Source: JALORV01 sp963712485
GTDB taxonomy: Bacteria; Pseudomonadota; Gammaproteobacteria; Burkholderiales; Burkholderiaceae_F
Length of the DNA: 64,000 nt
Direction of reading: 5' to 3'
NCBI GenBank assembly: GCA_963712485.1
Contig: CAVQID010000015.1
Span: 28,186-92,185, forward strand
Shown one piece after another: positions 46,951 through 54,702 of this stretch. Numbering within the stretch: the stretch's first letter is position 1; the number at the start of each line of letters is the position of its first letter. Both the position numbers and the translations under genes were made by a program. Below the pieces are notes generated by a model. The model saw only the letters and a list, made by a program, of their open reading frames with translations, made no database searches and was not told where the DNA came from.

Positions 46951-47882
46951 ATCACCTTGCGCGGGTCGAGTGCGTCGCGCAGACCGTCGCCGACGAAGTT
47001 GATCGTCAGCACCGTGAGGAAGATCGCCAGCCCCGGAGCGAGCGCCCAGTGCGGCGCGATGTCCAGGTAGTCCTTGCTATCGAAGAGGATGCGGCCCCAG
47101 GTCGGAATATCCGGCGGGAAGCCCAGACCCAGGAATGAGAGCGTGCTCTCGGCGATGATCGCCGCAGCCACGTCGATGGTACCCGCCACGATCACCGGTC
47201 CGAGTGAGTTGGGCAGGATGTGGCGCACGACCTGACGCGGCACACTGGCGCCGAGCGCGCGCGCGGCCTCGACAAACTCCTTCTCGCGCAGACTGAAAAA
47301 CTGCGCCCGCACCAGGCGCGCCACCGGCATCCAGCGGAAACCACCGATCACCAGCACGATCAACAGGAACACGCCCACTTCAGTGCCGAACGCGGCCTTC
47401 AACGCGTCACGGAACAGGTAGATCAGCAGCAGCAGCAGCGGCAGCTGCGGCAGCGACAGAAACAGATCGGTGAGCCACATCAGCGCGGTGTCGACCCAGC
47501 CACGCGAGATGCCGGCGATCGCACCGATTAGCACCCCGACGAAGATGGCCATCGTCATTGCCGCCAGTCCCACCGCGATCGAGATGCGACCGCCGTACAG
47601 GATGCGTGCGAGGATGTCCTGCCCGAGATCGTCGGTGCCCAACGGGTGCTTGAACGAAGGCGTGGTCAGGCGTGCGGTGAAGTCGATGTCGTTGATCGCA
47701 ACGGGCCACAGCAGCGGGCCAAACAACACTGCCGTCACCATCAGCCCCAGCACGACGAGGCTTGCCACCGCCATCTTGTGGCGGCGGAAGCGCCGCCACG
47801 CCTCGTGCCAGGGTGACGTGGCCGAGCGCGAGCGCAGAAGAGCGGCGCTATCTGTAACTGATGCGGGGGTCGAGCCAGCCAT
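46947..47882 (-). CDS. dppC: Peptide/nickel-type ABC transporter permease, DppC-like
   Basis: A 311-residue inner-membrane permease with six helices. An N-terminal cytoplasmic helix (WHEAWRRFRRHKMAVASL), HPLGTDDLGQDILARILYGG and the EAA loop EAARALGASVPRQVVRHILP identify DppC/OppC. The ATG lies 34 bases inside the end of dppB, so the genes overlap and are translated together. Confidence 0.94.
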   Translation of the reverse strand: MAGSTPASVTDSAALLRSRSATSPWHEAWRRFRRHKMAVASLVVLGLMVTAVLFGPLLWPVAINDIDFTARLTTPSFKHPLGTDDLGQDILARILYGGRISIAVGLAAMTMAIFVGVLIGAIAGISRGWVDTALMWLTDLFLSLPQLPLLLLLIYLFRDALKAAFGTEVGVFLLIVLVIGGFRWMPVARLVRAQFFSLREKEFVEAARALGASVPRQVVRHILPNSLGPVIVAGTIDVAAAIIAESTLSFLGLGFPPDIPTWGRILFDSKDYLDIAPHWALAPGLAIFLTVLTINFVGDGLRDALDPRKVM

Positions 47883-48840
47883 AGAGCAGGTCTGCGATCA
47901 GATTGAAGAGGACCACGAGGCAGCTGAACACGAACGTGACGGCCATGATCACCGGCGTGTCGTTGCGCAGGATGGCGTCGATCAGCAGCGAGCCGATGCC
48001 GGGAATACGGAAGATCTGCTCGGTGACGATGGCGCCGCCGAATATCGCCGGCATCTGCAGCGCCACCAGCGTGACCACCGGAATCAGCGCATTGCGCACG
48101 ACGTGCTTCAGGATCACCACGCGTTCGGGCAGCCCCTTGCTGCGCGCGGTGGTGACATAGTCGAGCCGAATCACGTCCAACGCGGCCGAGCGTACGTAGC
48201 GCGTCCAGCTCGCGCCCTGGAACAGGCCGAGTACCGTCACCGGCATGATCGCCTGCAAGATGTGCGCTTTCCACCAGGGCCAGCCGCTGCCGGCGATGTC
48301 GGCGCGATAGACGAAGGGCAGCCAGTCCAGCGTGATCGAGAAGATCAGGATCAGCAGCAGGCCCGTGAAGAACGTCGGCAGCGAAAAGCCGACAAAGGCG
48401 AGCGTACTGGCGATGCGGTCGAACCAGGAATAGGGCCGGATCGCGGAGTACACGCCCACCGGCAGCGCGATCGCCAGCGCCAGCAACTGCGAAGCGCCGA
48501 TCACGGCCAGCGTGACCGGCACGCGCTGCAGGATGAGGGTGTCGACGTCGACGCGGCTGATGAACGAGAAGCCCCAGTCGCCACGCAACATGGCCGCGAG
48601 CCAGTGAAAGTAACGCTGCCAGACCGGATCGTCGAGGCCGAACTTTGCGCGCAGTGCCATGCGCACCTCGGCCGGCACGTTGGGGTTCAGCGCGAGTTCG
48701 CTGAACGGATCCCCGGGCGCCAGTGCCAGGATGGTGAACAGCACGACGCTCAGGCCCAGCAAGCTGGGCACGGCGATCAGCAGCCGCCGCAGGAGATAGG
48801 AGCCCAAGGGACGACCGGGAGCGCTCAGCCTGCCCGGCAC
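47848..48840 (-). CDS. dppB: Peptide/nickel-type ABC transporter permease, DppB-like
   Basis: A 330-residue permease with six helices. LLRRLLIAVPSLLGLSVVLF, the EAA loop (DYVTTARSKGLPERVVILKH) and the tail LIADLLYGWLDPRISYR match DppB/OppB. The longest reading starts at a GTG at 48838-48840, which overlaps the end of the collapsed binding-protein copy. The true start could be slightly further in. It forms the channel with DppC. Confidence 0.93.
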   Translation of the reverse strand: MPGRLSAPGRPLGSYLLRRLLIAVPSLLGLSVVLFTILALAPGDPFSELALNPNVPAEVRMALRAKFGLDDPVWQRYFHWLAAMLRGDWGFSFISRVDVDTLILQRVPVTLAVIGASQLLALAIALPVGVYSAIRPYSWFDRIASTLAFVGFSLPTFFTGLLLILIFSITLDWLPFVYRADIAGSGWPWWKAHILQAIMPVTVLGLFQGASWTRYVRSAALDVIRLDYVTTARSKGLPERVVILKHVVRNALIPVVTLVALQMPAIFGGAIVTEQIFRIPGIGSLLIDAILRNDTPVIMAVTFVFSCLVVLFNLIADLLYGWLDPRISYR

Positions 48841-49192
48841 CAGTCCGCGAGTCCGGACAGGCCCAGGTCCCAGCCGGACAGCGGCGGGACTACGCCATTG
48901 CCGATCCCGCTCACCGAGGGCCGGTACACCACCGGGATCACTGCGTGGTCCCTGAAGACGAGGTCGTTCATCCGGATCAGCATTGCGACGCGCTTGACCG
49001 GGTCGAGTTCGATGTTGGTGGCCAGGTACAGCGCGTCGTCGTCATCGCTTATCCAGCGGCCGCGGGTCACGCTGAGCCGCTTGTTCGCGCGGCGACGCCC
49101 AACGCTGCAAAGCAGGCCAGGAAATCGCGCCGCGCGAGTGAGCCATCCCGCACGCACGCGATCCACTGTCGAAGCTCGTCCTTGTCGGTCAT
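48825..49192 (-). pseudogene. Internally deleted second copy of the DppA-like binding protein
   Basis: An ATG at 49190-49192 begins 41 residues (LRQWIACVRDGSLARRDFLA) ending at a TGA at 49067-49069. They parallel the DppA N-terminus (LRNLIEDVRKGRLPRRQFIQ). Next, in another frame and ending at 48825, about 80 residues (ELDPVKRVAMLIRMNDLVF, SGWDLGLSGLADW) parallel the DppA C-terminus (ELDPVKRAALFIRLNDLPV, TGWDLDFSQLQNW). The roughly 480 residues between are gone. It is therefore a collapsed tandem duplicate, not an independent small gene. Confidence 0.8.
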
Positions 49193-49242
49193 CTACTTCA
49201 GCCTCCGGGCGTTCGCTTATCGCCTGCGGCGGATCGGTGCGG

Positions 49243-51042
49243 TCAGCCGGCGGTGGTCTCCCGATACCAGTTCTGCAACTGCGAGAAGTCGAGGTCCCAG
49301 CCTGTCAACGGCGTTACCAGCTTCAGGTTCGAACCACGCACACGCGGGCGGCTGATCAACGGGATGATGACGTTGTCCTTGACCGGCAGGTCATTCAGTC
49401 GGATGAACAACGCGGCCCGCTTGACCGGATCGAGTTCGCCCTCAGCGGCTGCGTAGGTTTTGTCGTATTCCTCATTCACCCAGCGCGTGATGTTCCGGCC
49501 CAGCCATTTGTTCGCCTTGGATGAAACTTCGCGCGACAGGTACTGGTCCATGAAGCGCTCCGGATCGGGCTGCGTCATGGTCGTCGTGTACATCTGCATG
49601 TCGCACCAGAACTTGCCGTAGGTGTCCGGATTGGCCACATCCGAAGAGAAGAACACGCTGGCGGTGACGGACTTCAGTTCGAGATCGATCCCGGCCTTCT
49701 GGCAACCCTGCTTGATGACGGCCTGCTCCTTCTGGCGCAGCGAGTTGACCGAAGTCTGGTAGACGAATTTCATCTTCTTGCCGTCCTTCTCCCGAATGCC
49801 GTCGGCTCCTTTCTTCCAGCCCGCGGCGTCGAGAATCTGGTTGGCCTTGTCGACGTTGAACTCGAATTTCGTGTTGGGTGAGCGAAAGCGCGCCGGATTG
49901 TTCAGGATGTTGCTCGTGGCAATGCCGGTGCGCCCATAGATGAAATCCTGTATGCCTTTGCGGTCGGCGAGCAGCGACATCGCCTCCCGAACCGCTGGAT
50001 CGGCGAACGCGAAGTGCCTGGACTTGACGTGGGCACGTTCGCCTTCCATCTCGTTCCATGGGTCCTTCGTATTGAGTTGGATGAACTCGATGTCGCCGCT
50101 GGGAACGATCAGCGCCCTGCCCTTGCCGCCAGCCTCCAGGCGCTTGAGCACGTCATCTTCGACCTGCAGGTTCCAGGCGTAGTCGAATTCGCCCGTTTGC
50201 AGCACCGCGCGCGCAGCCGAGACCGCGTCACCGCCGCCCTTCATCTCGATCGAGTCGAAGAAGGGACGGTTCGGCATGTGGTAGTTGGTGTTGATGTCGC
50301 CGCGCACCATGTCGCCCGGCTTGAAATCGACGAACTTGTAGGGACCGGTGCCCACCGGCTTGAGGTTGCCGGGCGCCTCGCGCGACTTGGCGCCGCTATA
50401 CGGCCCGAAGACGTGCTTCGGGATGATCATGCCTTCTGCCGCGACGAATGCCGTAGCCCAGAAGGGAGTCGGCTTAGGGAAGGCGACGCGGACGGTGTGC
50501 GAATCGACCTTCGTCACCGTGACGTCTTTATATATACCGCTTGTCCACGCAGCAGTGGCCGGATCGCGCGCGTACTCCCAGGTAAACACCACGTCGTCGG
50601 CAGTGAACGGCTGGCCATCGTGCCATGTGACCCCCTTCTTCAGCTTCCACGTCACGCTCTTGCCGTCGGCCGCGAGTCCGCCGTTGTCGCGAGTCGGGGC
50701 CTCGGCGGCGAGAATCGGCACGAGGTTGGCATCAGCGTCCCAGACCGCCAGCGGCTCATAGAAGATCCGCGAGCCCTCCTGGTCCTTGGTGCCGCTGGCG
50801 AAGTGCGGCTGGAGCAGCGTCGCTCCCTGCCACCAGAGCACCTTAAGTGCGCCGCCACCGCCGCGTTTGGTGGGCTTGTAGTCAAACGGCACCTGAGCCG
50901 AGGCCACACCCCCGTGCATCAGCATCGAGGCTGCCATGGGGACAGTCAGGCCGAGCGACACCATTTGCTGGATGAATTGGCGTCGCGGCAGCCGGCCTTT
51001 GCGGACGTCTTCGATGAGGTTGCGCAGGTCATGTTCTTGCAT
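49243..51042 (-). CDS. dppA: Peptide/nickel-type ABC transporter substrate-binding protein, DppA-like
   Basis: A 599-residue SBP_bac_5 protein starting at ATG 51042 with AAGGA eight bases upstream. The N-terminus has a twin-arginine-like signal (Arg20-Arg21, LPRRQFIQQMVSLGLTV) cleaved near ASA-Q. Family marks are VTWHDGQPFTADDVVFTWEY and GTGPYKFVDFKPGD. It would deliver a peptide or similar solute to DppBC in the periplasm. The ligand is not evident. It is the first gene of the transporter operon. Confidence 0.92.
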   Translation of the reverse strand: MQEHDLRNLIEDVRKGRLPRRQFIQQMVSLGLTVPMAASMLMHGGVASAQVPFDYKPTKRGGGGALKVLWWQGATLLQPHFASGTKDQEGSRIFYEPLAVWDADANLVPILAAEAPTRDNGGLAADGKSVTWKLKKGVTWHDGQPFTADDVVFTWEYARDPATAAWTSGIYKDVTVTKVDSHTVRVAFPKPTPFWATAFVAAEGMIIPKHVFGPYSGAKSREAPGNLKPVGTGPYKFVDFKPGDMVRGDINTNYHMPNRPFFDSIEMKGGGDAVSAARAVLQTGEFDYAWNLQVEDDVLKRLEAGGKGRALIVPSGDIEFIQLNTKDPWNEMEGERAHVKSRHFAFADPAVREAMSLLADRKGIQDFIYGRTGIATSNILNNPARFRSPNTKFEFNVDKANQILDAAGWKKGADGIREKDGKKMKFVYQTSVNSLRQKEQAVIKQGCQKAGIDLELKSVTASVFFSSDVANPDTYGKFWCDMQMYTTTMTQPDPERFMDQYLSREVSSKANKWLGRNITRWVNEEYDKTYAAAEGELDPVKRAALFIRLNDLPVKDNVIIPLISRPRVRGSNLKLVTPLTGWDLDFSQLQNWYRETTAG

Positions 51043-51495
51043 GGGACTTGTCCTTGATCCGAGGGAGGGAAGGATGACCCCGATCGATCCGACGCGCAAG
51101 GTGCGTCGCAGGCGTCGGGTCGAGCGCGTCTTGCGCACCGCAAGACAGACTCAGTCTGATGGGAAACGACCTGCATACAACCACTCCCCGGCTGACACGC
51201 CTGAGTCCTGGCCTCGCAGCGCCAGCGGCCGACGCTCCCATCCGTCCAGTGCTCGGCCACCGCGCGCCCGAGAGACGCTTCTTCCGCGCGGTCGGCGCCA
51301 CAACCGACCACGGCGTAGGCGTGCCGCCCCACCACTCGGCAGCGGCCTCACGGCTCCCGCCCAACGCAGAGTCTTGTGTGAATCTGCCGGCGGTGCAATG
51401 CTGCGCACGCGGGTCAGCGCCTGTCGAATTTCCACATTGAGTCGTACGCACGACGCGTCCAGAATCGTGCAGCGCGAAAGAGCGGGGGACACGAC
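51043..51495. promoter_or_regulatory. Divergent control region of dppA and the cyclase operon, with two adjacent palindromes
   Basis: About 450 bases with no gene I can support. Two perfect short palindromes lie almost side by side: CTTGCG-CAC-CGCAAG at 51130-51144 and CAGACT-C-AGTCTG at 51146-51158, about 90-115 bases upstream of dppA. They could be regulator sites or RNA hairpins in the dppA leader. Promoters could not be identified. Confidence 0.4.
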
Positions 51496-53373
51496 GTGGT
51501 ATTGGCAAGCGTCCTATTGAAGGATGAAATTGGCCGTCCGGCTCCCACCCGGCTGGCAGCCGAGATCGAGCCGCGAAAGACGGATGTGATTCCGGAAACC
51601 CTGCCCACTGAGATCGGCTTCGAACGCGTCGTCCGGACCGTGCTGGTTGCAGACGTCGTCGAGTCCGTGCGCCTGATGCAGGAGGACGAGGCCGGCACGG
51701 TGCAACGGTGGCGCAGCTTCGTCGACCACGTCGTGCATCGCCTGCTGCCGGGACACGAAGGCCGGCTGGTCAAGAGCCTGGGCGACGGCTTGATGCTCGA
51801 GTTCCCGCGCGTGGCGACGGCGGTCGGCATCGCTTTCGCGATGCAGGAGGCCATCGCAAAGGCCAATGAAGCGCTCGAACCGACGCGCCGGCTGCACCTG
51901 CGCATCGGCATCCACGTCAGTCCGCTGGTGGTCGACGAGCACGACATCTACGGACACGGAGTCAACCTCGCCGCGCGGCTGACCACGCTGGCTGGACCGG
52001 ACGAGATCGTCGTCTCGGGCGATGTCCGCGACCAACTGACGCCTGCGCTCGATGCCGACATCGAGGATTTGGGCGAGTGCTATGTCAAGCACGTCCAGCA
52101 GCCGGTACGAGCCTTTCGGGTCGGTGCGCCGGGTGAGCAACCGGTCGTCGAGCGCGGCAATCTGGCTGAAGACCTGCGCGCAACGATCGCGGTCATCCCG
52201 TTCACCGCGCGCGCGCAGACGTCCGCTGGCGACGTGCTCGGGCAGCTTTTGGCCGACGAGGTCATTTCCGTGCTGTCGCACTCCCCAGAGGTCAACGTGA
52301 TCTCGCGGCTGTCGACCACAGCGTTTCAAGGACGCGAGGTCAATCTCAACGATGTCAGCGCATACCTGCGCGCCGACTACGTGCTGTCGGGTTCTTATCA
52401 TGTCGCTGGCGATCGCTTAACGATGAAGGCCGAGATGGCCGAGACGCGATCGATGCAGGTCGTGTGGGCGCAGACCCTGAAAGGCAGCGTCAACGGGGTC
52501 GTTGCCGGCGGTGACCCCCTCGCCAGTCATCTGGTCAACCAGGCGTGTGCGGCAATGATGGTGCGCGAACTGCAGCGCTCGCAGGGCAAGGCACCGCAGA
52601 GCCTTCAGAACCACACGCTGCTGTTGAGCAGCATCGCGCTGATGCACCGAATCTCGCCGATCGCGTTCCAGCGCGCGCAGCAGCTGCTGCAGGTTCTGAT
52701 GGATCGCACGCCGCGACTCGCGTCCCCCTACGCCTGGATGGCGAAGTGGCATGTCCTGCGCGTCACGCAGGGTTGGTCGCAGGATGCCCAAGCGGACGGC
52801 AAGGCCGCGTTGGAAAATACGAAGCGCGCGCTGGACCGTGACGCGACATCGTCGCTCGCGATGACAGTCGAAGGTCAGGTCAATACTTGGATTCTCAAGC
52901 GCCTCGATGTCGCGGAACAGTTTTTTAGCCAAGCACTGCAATCGAACCCAAATGACGCACTGGCGTGGCTCTTGAAAGGGACGCTGCATGGCTTCCGCGA
53001 TGAGGGGAAAGAAGCCGTGCGGCTTACGCGGCACGCGCTGAAGCTTTCCCCGCTCGATCCGCTCCAGTTCTACTTTGAAGCTCACGCGGCATCTGCCCAG
53101 CTTTCTGCGGGGAACTACGGCCGAGCGTTGCAACTGGCCGAGCGCTCGTTTCGACTGAATCGTACGCACGCCTCAACGCTGCGCGTGATTATCACGGCGC
53201 TGTGCAAGCTCGGTCGAATGGACGAAGCGCGGCGCCACGCCACTCAATTGCTCGCTCTCGAACCGGGGTTTACTGTCGACCGCTATCTTGAGCGTTCGCC
53301 GGGCGCTCCGTACAAGCTGGGCCGCGACGTTGCATCGGCGCTCGCGGAAGCAGGCGTTCCATTGCACGCCTGA
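51496..53373 (+). CDS. Class III adenylate cyclase with TolB/FlgO-like and TPR domains
   Basis: A 625-residue soluble protein. The catalytic domain (about residues 45-205) has every key residue: metal-binding Asp53 (VADVVES) and Asp97 (LGDGLM), purine-selecting Lys93 and Asp150 (IYGHGV region), and transition-state Asn157 and Arg161 (VNLAARL). The Lys/Asp pair indicates ATP rather than GTP, so it probably makes cAMP. Residues 220-340 resemble a TolB/FlgO-like domain (IAVIPFTARAQT, DYVLSGSYHVAGDRL). Residues 370-600 hold TPR-like helical repeats. No membrane segment is seen. The GTG start is the least certain part. It opens a three-gene operon, with the next gene 38 bases on. Confidence 0.85.
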   Translation: MVLASVLLKDEIGRPAPTRLAAEIEPRKTDVIPETLPTEIGFERVVRTVLVADVVESVRLMQEDEAGTVQRWRSFVDHVVHRLLPGHEGRLVKSLGDGLMLEFPRVATAVGIAFAMQEAIAKANEALEPTRRLHLRIGIHVSPLVVDEHDIYGHGVNLAARLTTLAGPDEIVVSGDVRDQLTPALDADIEDLGECYVKHVQQPVRAFRVGAPGEQPVVERGNLAEDLRATIAVIPFTARAQTSAGDVLGQLLADEVISVLSHSPEVNVISRLSTTAFQGREVNLNDVSAYLRADYVLSGSYHVAGDRLTMKAEMAETRSMQVVWAQTLKGSVNGVVAGGDPLASHLVNQACAAMMVRELQRSQGKAPQSLQNHTLLLSSIALMHRISPIAFQRAQQLLQVLMDRTPRLASPYAWMAKWHVLRVTQGWSQDAQADGKAALENTKRALDRDATSSLAMTVEGQVNTWILKRLDVAEQFFSQALQSNPNDALAWLLKGTLHGFRDEGKEAVRLTRHALKLSPLDPLQFYFEAHAASAQLSAGNYGRALQLAERSFRLNRTHASTLRVIITALCKLGRMDEARRHATQLLALEPGFTVDRYLERSPGAPYKLGRDVASALAEAGVPLHA

Positions 53374-53411
53374 AACAGCTAACCGATGTGCTCATTCGGG
53401 AAAGGAACATC

Positions 53412-54701
53412 ATGAGTTGGCTCGATGCAGCAGACGCCGCTGATGCCGCGGACGCAGCGGACGCCGCCGATGCAGCCGATGCGGCTGATGCAGCTGATGC
53501 CGCGGAAGGCGCAGGAAGACTTCGGCGATCTCCAACCGGTGCCCTGCTCAGTCACCGCGACGGCATCGTCGGAACATGGGCCGGCGGAGCCGGAGGCGTT
53601 GCCTGGACACTTCCCCCGCGCGACGTCGGAGGCCCAAACGCCCAGAAACACCTGAATCTCTGGGATGCGCGGGTCAGACGGTTCGTCTTTGAATCCGAGT
53701 TGTTGTCGCGATTGAGTTTTGGCGTTGACCCGCCGCCGGTGGGCGCCGGCACGCAGTGGGCGACGCTCTGGTCCCTGGAAGTGACACAAGATGCGACCGG
53801 AACGACAGCCCCGATATCTACGGCGCCGGCGGCACTCAACGTGGCGGCCGGCGCGCCAGTTCCAGCGGGCAACTGGACCCCGCTTGTGCGCATGCAGGCT
53901 CCCAGCATGCCGGTGCTTGTAGACCAGATCGATTTGGTCAACGGCTACGCTGACCTCCGTGTTGATCGGGCGCGCGAAATCGTGTCGCAGATGACACCTC
54001 AGTATGCATTCTGGGGAACCGTCGTCCCGCTTTACCCAGCGCGACACCGGAAGACGCTCGAGTTGATCGGCTTGGTGCTGAGACTGGCGAAATACGCGGA
54101 AATGAATTTCAAGAACGCGTTCGCGGTGCTGCGACCCCATGAGCTCTCGCCACAAATACAGCCGATGATCCAAACGCCGGCTCATGGATCATTCCCGAGC
54201 GGCCACTGCACCGAGTGCTTTGTTGTGGCCCGCGTGTTGTACGAACTCCTCTCCGAGACTTTGGGTCCGGCTGCAGCGGCAGCAAAGCAGCAACTTCGCG
54301 AGTTGCTACTTCGTCAGGCGGCGCGCATCGCGATCAATCGCACGGTCGCCGGTATGCACTACCCGATCGACAGCCTTGCCGGACAGTTGCTCGGCCTCGG
54401 CGTTGCCGACTACATCCTGGCCAGACTTGGAGCAGCCACCACACCGGCGAACGTCGCAGCATGGGAGCTCGACGCATCGAGCCTGAACACGGCAGCCTCG
54501 AATGCGCCGCCGAACGGCACGGTGTCAAAAGGAACAGATTTCACCGGCCTTGAACTCTACGATTTTTCGCAGGGCGCTCGTCAGCCGGCGACCACCTATG
54601 CCAAACCGGTAGACCTGGGCGGAGGCCCTATTACTGCTCCCGTCTCCATATCGCCGAGCCTCAATTGGCTGTGGAAGCAAGCACGCTCGGAGTGGACGTG
54701 A
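53412..54701 (+). CDS. Vanadium haloperoxidase/PAP2-fold protein with an N-terminal Ala-Ala-Asp repeat
   Basis: A 429-residue protein from ATG 53412 with AAGGA seven bases upstream. After MSWLD come about nine AAD triplets (residues 6-32). The C-terminal half has the three PAP2/vanadium haloperoxidase motifs: Lys234-x6-Arg241-Pro242 (KNAFAVLRP), SFPSGH with His265, and Arg310-x5-His316-x3-Asp320 (NRTVAGMHYPID). These residues bind vanadate or phosphate. The long form without membrane helices and its layout favour the haloperoxidase branch over lipid phosphatases. Whether it oxidises halides or removes phosphate is open. No signal peptide is evident. The stop lies one base before the subtilase start. 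Confidence 0.82.
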   Translation: MSWLDAADAADAADAADAADAADAADAADAAEGAGRLRRSPTGALLSHRDGIVGTWAGGAGGVAWTLPPRDVGGPNAQKHLNLWDARVRRFVFESELLSRLSFGVDPPPVGAGTQWATLWSLEVTQDATGTTAPISTAPAALNVAAGAPVPAGNWTPLVRMQAPSMPVLVDQIDLVNGYADLRVDRAREIVSQMTPQYAFWGTVVPLYPARHRKTLELIGLVLRLAKYAEMNFKNAFAVLRPHELSPQIQPMIQTPAHGSFPSGHCTECFVVARVLYELLSETLGPAAAAAKQQLRELLLRQAARIAINRTVAGMHYPIDSLAGQLLGLGVADYILARLGAATTPANVAAWELDASSLNTAASNAPPNGTVSKGTDFTGLELYDFSQGARQPATTYAKPVDLGGGPITAPVSISPSLNWLWKQARSEWT

Positions 54702-54702
54702 T

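Noticed and set aside
49067..49166. An independent small gene upstream of dppB
   Set aside because: Its first third is out of frame with any DppA similarity and its end matches the DppA C-terminus, so it is part of the deleted duplicate.
53420..53515. The GCx-GCx-GAx repeat as a CRISPR-like or satellite array
   Set aside because: The units are nine bases long, without spacers, in frame inside a gene, and vary only at synonymous positions.
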